DNA from: Acanthochromis polyacanthus
Taxonomy: Eukaryota; Chordata; Actinopteri; Pomacentridae
Length of the DNA: 64,000 nt
Direction: 5' to 3'
Assembly: GCF_021347895.1 (NCBI RefSeq)
Contig: NC_067134.1
Span: forward strand, 30,439,449 to 30,503,448
Made by a program: the position numbers and the translations under genes. Below, piece by piece: positions 13,503 through 26,000 of this stretch. The notes below the pieces were generated by a model, which was given only the letters and a program-made list of their open reading frames with translations, was not told where the DNA came from and did not search any database. Numbering within the stretch: position 1 is the stretch's first letter; each line of letters begins with the position of its first letter.

Positions 13503-13888
13503 GACGGGGGGGGGGGGGGGTGAGCTCAATAGAGCACCAAGTGGTGTCATTTCTACAGGAAAAAGGAATTGACATAAAAGAAGACAACGTGGAGGCATGT
13601 CACCCTCTACCAAAGAGAAGAAGCACGGACGTTCCTGTGGTGATCCTGAGGTTCGGAAATAGAAAGCATAAAAACGCATTGCTGAAACAAGGACGGATGC
13701 TGAGAGGAACAGACGTGTTTATCAACGAGCACCTAACCCGGAAGAAAGCCAGGCTGCTAAAGAAGCAAAAGAAAATACAAGGAACTTGGGTGAGAAATTG
13801 TAAAATCTTCATTAAACTTAATGGTGCACCTGAAGAGGCTAAAGTCCTGGTAATCAAGAATCTCAATGAACTAGATAAATATGTATGA
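13503..13888 (+). pseudogene. LINE ORF1 C-terminal remnant
   Basis: The open frame codes for about 128 residues after a run of 15 G (13506-13520). It contains VEACHPLPKR, VILRFGNRKHKNALL and TDVFINEHLT, then KIFIKLNGAPEEAKVLV and NELDKYV. This is the conserved C-terminal part of ORF1 proteins of fish LINEs, which bind RNA as chaperones. The region equivalent to an NADIARKAR motif appears shortened after NEHLT. The N-terminal half is not recognisable, so I treat it as a fragment. Confidence 0.65.
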
Positions 13889-13917
13889 CTTGCTCATTCA
13901 ATGGATTTTAGAATGTA

Positions 13918-15413
13918 TTGCCGCTTTACAAAATTTTAGATGAAATGTCAATGGCAATTAATAATGTACTAGAATGTATATCAGTTGAATTATCCATAGA
14001 AAATAAAAAATATATTTTAAGTTGTGTGTACAGAACATCGGGAGCTAACATAAAGACTTTTAATGATCGGATGATCCAGACATTCTCGCAAATAACTGGG
14101 AAAACTATTTATATTTGTGGTGACTTCAACATCAATTTACTTAATACAGAAAAACATCAAGAAACTGAGGATTTCCTAAATATTATGTATAGTGTTGGAA
14201 ATCAGCCTATCCTACGATTAAACAAACCAACAAAATATGTGTAAGGCTGTTTCCGCCCAGGTCTTTTGATGGAGTAGTCAGGAGACTTCTTCTTAAAATC
14301 AAAAGTATTTATTACAGCAAAATTGAATGTGCGATACAGAGCTCTGGGCCTGAATCCTCTGTCCCTAACCGACAATAAGTGTTCAGTCAGTTCGGATGGA
14401 ATCAGACTGCTAACTGTTCCTGACCCAGTCTTCTTATACTCTAACAGTGTGTATAGCTATCGATCAAGGCCGGCCGCCCCTTCCGATGCTGCGTTGTTCC
14501 GCTGTCCTCTGTCACAGCAGATGTTTTGTCATTACGCTCACGTAGGAATGACTTCGCTTCTGCAAAGCAAGATTAGAAACTGCACATACAACTCGCTCAT
14601 GTTCTTTACTGATTACAGTTTACGTCAAAAACTATCTGTACCTTTATTATCAAAAACTGTCTGTACTTTGATTATCAATCACTTTATGTCTTGATCATCC
14701 TTGGTTTCAATCACATGAGTAATAAGTAAAATAAAGCTGGACTTATCTTCTTTGTTTCATTACAGTCACACCATGGTAATGATGCTCTTGACCTTCCTAT
14801 TCCTCAGAACCAATACAACTCTTTAATATGCACACTGAGCAATTATAAAACACACCATTTCCCACAATAGTATGAGCTTTTTTCCGTCTATTACAAAACC
14901 CAGTAGAATAACAAGCAGCAGTGCTACTTTAATCGATAATATTTTTACCAATGACACTCAATATGGATGCACAAATGGATTGCTGATCTGTGACATATCA
15001 GACCACTTACCTGTGTTCACGATAAAAGATTGGAAATGTAGGAAAAAACAAAATTCAAGATAGCTAGCCAGAAGCATTTACAGACTGAACAAACAACTAA
15101 TGCGCTGTTCAACGCCCCATTGGAACAGGACTGGAGTTCAGTGTACAATGAAGAAAATGCTGACAGTGCATATGAGAACTTTTTAGAAATATTCATTATG
15201 TCATTTAATAAATACTGTCCTATTATAAATGATAAGAAGAAGAATAGATACAAAGATTGCCCATGGTTAACCACAGGCTTAAAAAAGGCTTGCAAAAAGA
15301 AGAACAACCTGTACGCAAAGTTTATCAAATCAAGAACAAAGGAATCAGAAATTAAATCAGGGCTTAAAGTGAGAAAAAATCCTCAGCCTGAACTTCTAAG
15401 ATCCAATTTATAG
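13918..15413 (+). mobile_element. LINE endonuclease fragment, split by a solo LTR
   Basis: Before the LTR the frame reads an apurinic endonuclease-like segment with SCVYRTSG and GDFNINLL. After the LTR, at 14871, it continues with ITKPSRI, LIDNIFTND and SDHLPVF, which are the later endonuclease motifs. Without the LTR and one target copy the two parts lie in the same frame. A stop at about 15061 and a frame change lead to a linker segment (15120-15413) with CPWLTTGLKKACKKKN. The reverse transcriptase is absent, so the 3' part is lost, which is the opposite of ordinary 5' truncation. The clade is uncertain. Confidence 0.65.
14193..14866 (-). mobile_element. Solo LTR of a retroelement
   Basis: The 674-base insertion starts TGTTGGAAAT and ends ATTTCCCACA, so it has the TG...CA form with inverted tips. 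A 4-base duplication ATAG flanks it at 14189-14192 and 14867-14870. On the minus strand a TATAAGAAG box (near 14440) is followed about 130 bases later by AATAAA (near 14310), the expected order of promoter and poly(A) signal in an LTR. No internal genes remain, so it arose by LTR-LTR recombination. I cannot tell an ERV from a Gypsy-type parent. Confidence 0.75.
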
Positions 15414-16023
15414 TGTCAATAAACGTATTTAAATGTATTTTAAAACTCACTAAAACACAATATATATGAGATTCTATTAATTCAGAGCAAATATGAGGTC
15501 ATCTGGTGGAAATGATGCCGATTATGATCCCACTATTTTGTTGTTGCTCAAATTTAAAACCTTACTTGGCCAAAACTTAAGACATTTTAGAAAGTGCCAA
15601 AAGTCAGATTTTTTTGTGTTAATGTTTCAATACCACATCACTATAATTGCAAAGATTTATTTTAGTGTAAAGGGGAAAAATCATGAAAACCAAGTACATG
15701 CATTATTAATAATTTTTATCTCTTCAGTAGATTTAACAAGAACTCAAAACAACACCAACCACAACAAAACTGCTACAAAACTATGCTGCTTTCCTTCATA
15801 AGGCACAATTTTTACTTACAACATTATCTCAAGTGTCAGTCTCAAGAGAATATAAGTGCTTGGAGAATACTGTTTGAAAAAATTTAATATTCTCTGGAAC
15901 ACTACAAGAGAATAAACTGTCATATGTCACTTGCTATACCAACTTTGTATTTCAGCAGGTAATAAAAGTACTAGTATTAACTCTTAAATGCAATTTTAGT
16001 TATTGCCTCACAATATAAGATAC
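15414..16023. other. No gene seen
   Basis: This is AT-rich sequence after the LINE fragment. I see no coding motif, RNA gene or transposon end. Confidence 0.5.
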
Positions 16024-16177
16024 CTCTGAATAAGCTGATCATGATGCTGACTCTCAAACTCTGTAACTAGCAAAGAAGTCCGGGCCTTCCTGATCTGGTT
16101 TATCTGGGTCCTGGCAGCAATGGACTGCTCATGCTGAAGAACTTCTACTCTGGCCTTTTCCTCTGGAGTCAGAAGAT
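16024..16177 (-). CDS. Isolated open exon, unrecognised
   Basis: The minus strand has a 154-base open exon-like unit. It is preceded by a pyrimidine-rich acceptor ending CTTAATCAG and followed by a donor GTATCT. The reading between them, about 51 residues, is charged and helical, with LLTPEEKARVEVLQHEQ early and EFESQHHDQLIQ at the end. The composition looks like a coiled-coil segment of a real protein and unlike the surrounding AT-rich DNA. I see no partner exon with matching phase nearby, so it may be an exon of a gene extending beyond what I can resolve, or a duplicated orphan exon. I do not recognise the protein. Confidence 0.4.
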
Positions 16178-17769
16178 CTGATTAAGAAGCCCTCTGTAGC
16201 ACATAACCACACATACATGTTAGTAACTGCTCATTTGATACACCTCAATAATCTGTGTGATTAGTTTAAATCATTTGATTTTCAATTTGAACTGACACAC
16301 ATTTTGTTTGTTTTTGGTAAGGGAAAAAAATGTATTCACTGTATAATTTGTTCAGTTGGCTTTCAATTTAAATGTTTCTATTTTTTATCTATATTTTGGA
16401 AAGAAAAAAACGGTGAAAAGCAGGCTAAGAACATTCTTATTTAACTATCTATCCATTATTCATTTCACACAACCCATACGTTCGTTCTGTTCTGACTAAT
16501 AATATTTGCTTAAGATTGGAGATTTTTTGTTTGTGGCTAGACATCATTCAGATGCATAAGGTCACAAAATCTGCTGAGAGCTATTTAACTCATTATTACA
16601 AACATCCTATATGTCCTCAAATAAAAAAGGTTCATATCACCTAAGCTACATTCAGTTTGTGCATATTTAACTAAACAGATGTTCTGAGGAGAATAATGGG
16701 ACAAATCCGTATGGCTTGATCTTTGATTTTTTTTCCTTTCAAAATAAAATCCAGCAAACTAAATAAATGTTTCCTTTTTTCCTTTTGCTGTTGTAAAACA
16801 CATAGAAAATGTTGAAAGATTAAGAAATCAAACAAAATCAACACCTTCTGTTTTTGTTACTTTTTTAAAATTCAATATCTAAGCCCGTTTGTTTTTATTT
16901 TGTGGCGAAACCATGGGGACTGTGGGACATGCACGCGCATCGCCACTGACGCACTTACGCCAATGGGGCGAGTCAACACACCGCGGCTCAGGGATAGCGG
17001 CAGCGGCTGCTCTCTTTGTTAATCAGCAGAGACACATCCTCTCTCCTCTGTCACACAAAGTCTGAGCAAACTTTAGTATCTGCGTCTTTGAGCTAAACAC
17101 AAGCTCCAACGCTATTGACCAGTGATCAGCTGCTCGATTCTTCACGGCACCACTCACAGATTGGAGCTCCGTGCGCTCTGGACAGACCAGGCAGCCACAG
17201 GGCTGGGACACGTGGAATGGGTCTACAGTCCAAGCAGAAATAAAATAAATAATATGCAATATATATCAATGTGTTTCCAGTAATTCCCTTTAAATATAAT
17301 TACAAAAACCACCAACAAATATTGCAAATTTGGATTTTGTTTGTGGGATACTGTTATTTCTTATCAGTGGCTCAGCAGCACTGACGATGCCGAACCAAGA
17401 GGGTGCAGCACATCGTGCACCCAGCAGTCGATGCGCACTCGCAGTTAGAAAACTGTGATTGGATAAAAGTTCCATCAGAAAGTCGCATGCCTGGACAGAA
17501 GGTGTATATTTTTTAATGTAGGATTTGGAGTTTGATTGATTAAAGCGGAGCAACTGAATGCACAATGACGCACATGCTTGGAGCCTTCGGGACGGAGATG
17601 GATGAATTTTTTTAAATGGTACATTTCCATGCGCCGGAAAACTTTAAGCCCTGCATTTAACTGAGTAACCACTTTGAATGGTTTCATTAATTTACCAGTC
17701 ACGTCTGTCAACGACAGCTTTCCTCTTAATGGATTTTGCAACGAAGCAATGAAGACACTAAACAAGAAA
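16178..17769. other. No gene seen; downstream of the zinc-finger gene
   Basis: The interval is mostly AT-rich with a short CpG-dense patch at about 16910-17010. It presumably contains the 3' UTR of the minus-strand zinc-finger gene near its upper end. I found no poly(A) signal there that I would commit to. Confidence 0.45.
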
Positions 17770-20700
17770 TTAGACCTGAATTCTGTGAAGCCGGATCTCA
17801 AGGACTTTAAGTTTGTGGAGGACTTCATGAACTTTTACTGAACCCTGCATGGAGAAATCTTCTTGGCAGGGGTTCAGTCTGTGTCCAGTGTGCATACGCT
17901 GGTGTCGTTGTAGGGTTCCCTGTTGGTTGGACGTTGGTCCAGACTGGTCAAAGCAGCACTGTTCACCATTGGAAGAGTGCTGACAAGTCTGAGGGTGTTG
18001 TCCATCTGTTCTGTTCTGCTTGGAAAACAAACACACAAACACAGAGAACGTCAGTGTTTCCTGCAGCATTGAAGAACTGATGCCTTGCCTGAGATAGAGA
18101 GCACCCCAAATGACATCTGAAGACACTTTTACCTGTTGGAATTTAACATTCAGTTGTCTGATTACATCAGAATTCCTAATCTAACCTACATCCCCAGATT
18201 AACCTGGACCAGATTTCTGTGTCAAAATGAATACAGGTTAGACTGAACGATAGCTGATAATGTGTTAACAGAATTCAACTGACCACAGTTGTTCAAAACA
18301 GTTTTGAAACAATTTTGCAGCAATATCCAAAATTATCCAATACACAATTGTGTGTACACTGTGACTGAGACCAGTCTTTACATACCTCACTGTGACACTG
18401 ATTGAATGCTTTCTTTCTGGTGTGGATCTGCTGGTGTCGTTTCAGGGAACCCAAAGTTGTAAAAGTCTTCTTACACTCATCACATCTGTATGGTCTCTCC
18501 CCAGTGTGGACACGTTGGTGAATTTTGAGTTTTGCATTGGAGCTGTAGCGTTTCCCACACTGGTCACAAATGTATGGTTTAACCCCAGTGTGGGTCACTT
18601 CATGAGCTTTTAACTGTGAGTACATTACAAATAGTTTCCCACAGTGATCACATATCCACACATCATGGCCAGTGTGGATGCGTTGGTGACATTTTAAGCT
18701 CTGTTGGTGCTTGAAAGTTTTTTCACAGGAGTCACAGTGGTACCGCTTTCTACCAGAACGGGGGCATTGATGGATCAACAACTGTTCATGTTGGGTAAAG
18801 GTTTTCACACACTGATCACAGTTGAATGGTTTAACTCCACTGTGAATGAGTTGATGACTTTTTAACTGACTCTTCAGAGTAAAAGCCTTTCCACAGTGAT
18901 CACAGCTGAATGGTTTAACTCCACTGTGCATAAGTTGATGACTTTTTAACTGACTCTTCAGAGTAAAAGCCTTTCCACATTGATCACAGCTGAATGGTTT
19001 AACTTCACTGTGCATGAGTTGATGACTTTTTAACTGACTCTTCAGAGTAAAAGCCTTTCCACATTGATCACAGCTGAATGGTTTAACTTCACTGTGAATT
19101 AGTTGATGTCTTTTTAACGCACGCTTGTGTGTAAAAGACTTCTCACACTGATCACAGCTGAACAATTTCACTCCACTGTGAATGAGTTGATGATTTGCCA
19201 GATGACTCTTCTGATTAAAAGCCTTTCCACACTGATCACAGCTGAATGTTTTAACTCCACTGTGAATGAGTTGATGTCTTTTTAAGCTCCACTTCTGAGT
19301 AAAAGCCTTTCCACACTGATCACAGCTGAATGGTTTACCTCCACTGTGAATGAGTTGATGTGTTGCTAGATTACACTTCAGAGTAAAAGCTTTTCCACAC
19401 TGATCACAGCTGAATGGTTTCTCCACAGTGTGAATACGTTTGTGAATTCTGAGCTTTGTTGCTGTGATAAAAGTCTTGCCACATTGCTCACAACTGAGTG
19501 ATTCATCTCTTTTTGCTGTTGTTGCTGAACCATCCTTATCCTCCTCAGAGGTCCGACATCTCACTCCATTGCTGTGTTTACATTTCTGTAGCAAAAGACA
19601 AAGATAAAAACAGAGGCAGTGTTGGAAGAGCAATCATGAAAAAATTTATCCTAAAAGTCTCAATTCCATGTAGTTGGACATGAGGCTGAAACAAGATCAA
19701 GAATCTGCAGACATGCTGGCAGCTTTGTCATTAGAAACCTAGAAATGTGTCAACAGCACACTCACAATGTCAACAAAACTATTTACAGAGGCCGATAGTT
19801 TTCACCTTCAACAACATCAATGTCCAGATTTAGGTCTTAATGGCAGCAGGGTCAATTCACACCACCAACACTTTCTAGTTTCTCCTAGGGGACCAGATGT
19901 TGATACCAGTCCAGAAAACTGTAATTCTGCCACTGAAATTTGGATTTGACCCCAACGACCCGGGAAATTTGTTGTGCAGCAGTTACACAAGCGTTCACCA
20001 TCAAACAACAAAAGCAACAAAACAGTTAAAGGAATAGCAACGATTAAAGGAAATGTTTTTAAAATGTAAAAAAACACATTAAAACAATTACAAGCAAAAT
20101 AAAAGCCATTTAAAGAAAAATCAAACAAAACATAAGATAGACAGGGACATCGGCAGCAATCTTGGGCATTTAGTCAGACGTGGTAAAAGTTTTCAATAAA
20201 CGGCCACCGATGTAATCAGGTAGAGGACTTTTCTTTGGTCTGCACTGTTTGAGACACCAGATTACATTGCCCACATCAAGAAAGGGATTCTGTGGAGAGG
20301 CTGACATGAGACAGTTTTTAGTCTCAGCATGTTTAGCCCTAAAATCATGGGAGTCAAACCTGACATAAAAACTGTTTAGACTTTGAGCCAGCTCTAAATC
20401 ACAATTATAACCAGTGAGCTGAACTCTCTCATTGACGCATTAATTAGTTCCAGTGATCAGATTCATGCCATCCCAGACTGAACTGAGGTTGTTCATTTTG
20501 AGCTGAGACTCAACTTTATCTTTGTATTGTCTTTTGTGGGTCCTGATCTCCTACTTTATTTCCTTCTGTCGGTTATACAGATTTAGTGTATTTCCTTCTC
20601 TGAAGACTGTTTTCCTTCTGTACAGTAGGTCTTTAAGCTTCTTAGAAAGCCATGGCTTAGTGTTTGGATATAGTTTAACAGTTTTTTCAGGAATAACACT

Positions 20701-22370
20701 GGTTTCACAGTCTGTGACCCAGCTGCTCACAACATCAGTCGGTTCATCAATATCAGCTGAGGACTCCTTAAACACGTCCCAGTCAGTAACCTCCAGACAT
20801 CCCTGCAGAGTGTGACAAACTTTCACTCTGATGTTCTGCACTTTGCCTTGCTTCAGTACAGTGGTAGACAGGGATAAGGAGGATGCAGTTGTGGTCAGAG
20901 GAACCCAGAGCAGAAGCACCTTTCACATTGCTGTAACAGATCAAAGAGTTTGTCACATCTAGTGGGACATGTTATTTACTGATGGAAGTCTCTCAGTGTG
21001 TGTTTTAGTGTGCAGTGGTCTCTGGATGACCTGATGGATAAGCCCACAGGTATTTATTTCACTGGCCTTTGGATGATATCGACAAGTTTCACAAATATCT
21101 GAGGAAATTTCTGAGGCAGATATGGAGGGCACAGTGAAGCAGAAAGCAGTTCTAAGTCAGTAGTGAACAGTTTCAGATTTGCACCAGCGCTGTCCTTGTC
21201 CATTTGGAAGACCCACTTAAGCCCAAGCTTTCATTTGCTGGCTGATGTTGCTTCAATAATTCCACATGTTCTATCCTCTTGATGCCATCTATTTTGTGAA
21301 GTGCACCAGTCCCTCCTGCAGCAAAAACACTCCCCCAACATGGTGCTGCCACCCCCATGCTTCACAGTTGGGATGGTGTACTCAGGCCATCCTCAGCCAG
21401 CATCTTCACAAGGTCCTTTGTTTTTGTTCTGGGGTTGATGAGCACATTTCCCTCCAAAACAATCCTAACCTTAACCAATCTCCATCTTGAGCAGTAGGAT
21501 GGCTTGACATTCCCATATTGTTGATCTGTGCATGTAATTGTTTGGACAGATAAACGTCAAACCACAGCAATCTGGAAATTGCTCCCAAGGATGAACCACA
21601 CCAGTGGAGGCCCACAAATGTCTTCCTGATGTCTTGGCTGATTTCTTTAGATTTTCTAATGTCGTCACACAAGGAAGCAGTGTGTTTGAGGTGTGCCTGA
21701 AAATACATTTTAATCTATCAAAAGATTTCAAATCCAGGACATCATCATCTTGAAGGAATAGCAATCTTAGTGGATGCAAACTTCTGATTGTGAAGAAAGT
21801 AATAAAAATTCTCTGAAAAAAATCTCTCTTTCGTTATTCTGGCATTTAAAGATAATTTTGGTCATCTTAACTGACATAAAACAGGAGAAGCATTGCCAGA
21901 ATTAATGTCAGATCATGTAAATTAAAAAAGGGTTATGTGTCGTTTATACAGTGTAAGTAAACTTCTGGGTTCAACTGTCTGAATTTCTTGAGAAGGAAAA
22001 GGCTGGTAAACTCACAATGCTCAAAAGTATTATTCTCTACCAAAGAAAATGCTGCTCTTTACCTTCCTGAACAACTTGCTTGAAAAACAAGACTTTTCTT
22101 CCGTCACTTATCTTCATCACCATGTAAGACATTTTCAGAAAGTATGATCAGCAGCTAGTTCAGCCTCAAACAAAAAACAAGCAGCTTCCAAGCAGTCCAC
22201 CATTATATCCTCAGTACAGCTGCTTCTGCAGAGCTACATCTCTCCAGCCAACGTCACCTGGCTTTGGTCGGCCCATCTAACCAACTGGAGCAACTTTAGA
22301 CATTTTAAAGAACAAATGAATAATAATAATGTTACAGTGGTATGTTTCTCACTTTTTGTGAAGAATCCAT
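17770..22370 (-). CDS. C2H2 zinc-finger protein with 13 fingers
   Basis: The model has three exons: 22370-22353 (MDSSQK, from an ATG in context AAACATGG), 19585-18386 and 18015-17770. All junctions are phase 0 and have GT-AG borders; the total is 487 residues. The large exon holds 13 tandem C2H2 units (about residues 38-400), most of the form FSCDQCGKAF...HQLIHSGVKP. Each finger would hold a zinc ion and contact DNA. Finger 9 ends HQCPRSG and lacks its second histidine, so it is probably non-functional. Fingers 6-8 are almost identical, a recent tandem triplication. The linkers are HSGVKP or HSEVKP rather than the usual HTGEKP. The last exon carries only a relic finger region (HQRMHTGHRLNPC). 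The first exon is the weakest part of the model, and another small exon may lie in the long intron. A nuclear DNA-binding role is inferred from the family; targets are unknown. Confidence 0.7.
20150..20935 (-). mobile_element. Rex1-like LINE fragment in a zinc-finger intron
   Basis: Read on the minus strand, the open part (20551-20919) contains DWDVFKESS, then TVKLYPNTKPWLSKKLKDLL. It continues below with KMNNLSSVWDGMN in another stretch. These match the linker between endonuclease and RT of teleost Rex1-type (CR1-like) elements. Neither catalytic domain is complete. Confidence 0.6.
21180..21977 (-). mobile_element. Decayed Tc1 element, Sleeping Beauty-like end
   Basis: The right end reads, on the minus strand, CAGTTGAACCCAGAAGTTTA, the known start of the salmonid-type Tc1 repeats. 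Moving inwards (to lower coordinates) there is degraded transposase-type sequence on the minus strand, including the stretch that mirrors AAGCATGGGGGTGGCAGC. The other end is missing and frames are broken. Confidence 0.65.
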
Positions 22371-25300
22371 GTTTCCTCCGTTGTTGAGCTCAGACTAAAT
22401 GGCTGCCAACATTCCTCTGCTCCTCCGTCAGACTCTCCTCCTCCTGCCAATCACCTGTCACATCAAACACATCTTCATTAGGATACCACTCTATACACAA
22501 GTGTCAGAGTGTCCCATGTGTTCATCAGCCAACACAGAGGACACATTTCAACTCAATAGTTCACTTTTAGCTCTTTTCAATTTCACCTAAAACTGATACA
22601 AATGAACTTAAACTGTTAAAAATAAGGAACATAGACAGAAAACAGACATGGAAAAAGAGAATAAAGAGAACATAAAGATGCTACTGCAGGTGATTCAAGA
22701 CAGGACTGCTGGTAGAAAACTGTTCATGCTGTAAGTTAGTGAATGTATTTTACTGCTCAGTGTTCTGTTTAAAGGCAGCTCTCACTCTCTGTTCTTTGCA
22801 CTCTCCCATAGTGTCAAGTGTCCTCCCACTTTCAATGACAGGTGATTCTCATTGATGATTTTTCTCAGAGTTTCTGCAGTTTCCCCACTTGAAAAAGGAT
22901 GTTTCATCTACCCAGGGTTTGAGCAGGACTCCACTCATCAATCAGACAGTTGCTTTCTTTCTTTTCCCTCTTTTATTTTGCAGTGGTCGCAAATTCATGA
23001 GATACAGAGGTGGAAACTTCCATAAGTCCATACGTTTAGTTGATAGATTAAGGTGAAAAACCTTTAAACAGAACACAAAAGGACAATGTTCGCATTACTG
23101 CATTCAGCAAATAGTAACAACCATTCCTCATGGACATTTTCACCACATTGGCAAATGCTACTCCACTCAATTTATGTTTGTCAACCTCAACACCACATAA
23201 ACTGAAGCGACAAATCATGACATGAGCAATATTCAACCCAATACTATACCACACATGAATTTATCTGCATTTTAAAGAGTTGATTTTGAATCACAGTTTA
23301 ACAAATTACTCTGAGCATTTTTACCAATTTTTTTTACAGGGTTTATACACCAATCTTGAAGTTAAATTTACTACCATTTAATACCTTTTTTTACTACCTT
23401 CAGATTTTTTTTACAACCATCAAGACACCGAGTTCCAAGTATTAATCAGAAACTTTTTTTGATATGCACGCAGATTTTGACATACAACACTTACATCATA
23501 CTTACCACTCTCCAAGGAGACCTAGTTATTTAGCTACAGGGTATTAGTTACAGTCACTGGTGCAATATGAGGTGGGGTGCCTTGCTTCAGAGGCGCTTGA
23601 GTGATGGAATGGTATTGGATTTAAACTTACAACCTTCTCAAGATTGACTCCCAACCATTAGGCAACAGCTACTAATACTATAAAAGAAGAGATTCAGACA
23701 AAATATTGCACATTTATTTCCTGTCCCCATGGAAGGCTCCACTAGCCCATTAAGAACATGTTTAACAACCACACAAACCAGTAAAAACAAATTGAGACAA
23801 GGATTGAACAACCAACTAGGTTTAAATGACCAACAAATCTGCACGCAAATTTTCACAAAACACTTAATCAAAAAGAGAGCAGGGTGACAAAATAAAAAAA
23901 ATCTTGTGCCAAGTGCCTTAACCTTTCATAAAATAGAGAGAGAGACAGAGACAGAGAGAGACAGACAGAGAGAGAGAAATAAAAGTCTTACGGCAAGTGC
24001 GTCAGCTGCACAGCCTTGTCCTCGTTAGTTTTGTCCATTTGCACCAATTCCTCCTTCTCTTTGTATCTTCTCCTCAGAGAATTTCATTTTGTGATTAGTT
24101 CAGCCATTGCAATTTTGTCCAATCACCGCAACTTTCCCGCAATTTTGGCCCGCCTCCCGTGAGTTCCACCAATCATAGCAGTTCCCAGCGCAAACGTAAT
24201 GCACGTATGTCACCGAATTCACTTCCTGTTTATGGTTTGAAGATGCAGACGTGCGATACTAATGTCTCTCATTTACCAATAAAAATTACTGCTGAAGACC
24301 GTGATAAACAATTAATTCACTGATGTTCTTCACCAAAGCGGAGCTAAACTGTTTTACAACCGTGCAATATTGTGGTGGAATACAAAAAAAGAAAAAAAAT
24401 CATCGATTTCACTTTTTAAAAAAAAAAAAAATCACGAAACATATTAGAATTGCTGAAATGAGCGGACAACAGACCAGACAAATCACCATGATGGAAACTG
24501 TTGCATCCAGATCCATTAGAGCCCTGAAAGAATGAGGTAAATTAGATTAATTATTCCACCAAAGAGTGGAGAGAAATGTCCATGTCGTCCGGAGGGTCGA
24601 CCACCGCCTGAGCGGGACCCTACCACGGGCAACACGCTTTGTGGTCGGACAACTGGGGCAGACGGGGCGTCTCGGTCTCGCCGCTGAGAGCCACGGCGGA
24701 GTTATGTGACGATCAGCGTGTGTGAATCATTTCCTTGTTACCCACATCACTCAAAACGGACTCGGGGATTTGAATGTAGTTTTCAGGGTCGCTCAGAAAT
24801 GACACAAGGACCAAGTGATTAGACTTCGGCAGTGATACGGCTTAAAGTTTGGATCCACGTATAGGTTGTGGGAGAGCAATCTGCGGACAGATGAGCGCCA
24901 ATCCGCGATCCCGCAGGCCGCGGTCGCTCTCAGAATACTGAGTAGAAGTGGCATCATCCAGGGAGAGCATGTCAAGTTAGCATTGCAGCAGCTAAGTCAG
25001 CTATGTGCTCAGTGCGCACGCGGAGGATTTCAGCTCTCGAACCATAGATATATACAAACGCTCTAACGACCAATTAATGCATTGCTATGACGTCGACGTG
25101 AGCGACTGACGAACGTTCCGGTATAAAATTTTGCAAGCAAGATATGTTCTATTTTATTGATGTTTATTTTTTGATCAAAATGAAACAGCTCATTGTCTAA
25201 AAGAAAAAAATAATGCAAGTAACGGAATCCTGCACAGTTTGCCGCAGATCTTGATGCTTTCCCAACAGAAACTCGCGGCCACTTTGTTTGAACGCGGTCT

Positions 25301-26000
25301 TTCATTCTCAGTTCCTCCTTCGTGCTGCGTGTGTCCCCTTTTTTGCCGCCGGTGCCAAACCTGCAGCCGCAGATTTGTTCCGCCCCAGCTGAGTGTAGGA
25401 GCTGTGCGAAAATGCTTCTCCTTTGAGTTGACTCCCTGATTGAAAGCTTCTTTGAATGCTTCAAACAGTCATTCTCTAATATCAGCCCAGAAAAACGGAT
25501 CAAAGTGGGTTGTAAGTCAGTCTGGAGCCGCTGATTTCCCCAAAGACATTTTCATTCCAGCTCTATCAATCTCTCCAAACACGTGCTTTTAAAGTCAGTC
25601 TGAGGGATAAATGCTTTGACTTTTTAAGAAACAAAAGAAGAGGGGGACTAATTTTACTGTTCAAGGTAAGATGGGAAAAGTAAGAAGGCACTTCAGTGGT
25701 GCAAGAAGAGACTCAACTTTCTCATGACCACAGGACTGCATAAGAAAATATCGAGGATTCTCTCAGGACTATGAGTAACATCCAGTAGGTGGCAGCAATA
25801 CGCCAGTGATGCGTCTAGTCTGCCTAATTCAATGAGGAAGAAGAAAGTAACTCAGTGTTTCTGCGGGAACTTCACAGTGTGACACCCGGCGGATGTAAAC
25901 AAAAAAGCATGAGCAGAGTTAGCTTCACTGCTGTGTGGACTGAGCTATAAAACGGCTGTATTATAGTATGAATGAGAAATATCAGAGCGATAAAGTAACG
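22371..26000. promoter_or_regulatory. Shared upstream region of two divergent zinc-finger genes
   Basis: The two zinc-finger genes start in opposite directions from this 3.6 kb interval. Its middle, about 24580-25060, is visibly richer in CpG than the rest of the window (for example CCGGAGGGTCGACC), so a promoter there is plausible. A GA-rich microsatellite lies at 23936-23978. No TATA box stands out. Promoter function is inference. Confidence 0.35.
23936..23978. repeat. GA/GACA microsatellite
   Basis: This is a run of GAGA with interspersed CAGA units, just upstream of the CpG-rich patch. Confidence 0.8.

Noticed and set aside
22040..22135. Possible extra small exon of the 13-finger gene (minus strand, donor GTAAAG)
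   Set aside because: The donor is acceptable but I could not find an acceptor AG upstream in a convincing setting.
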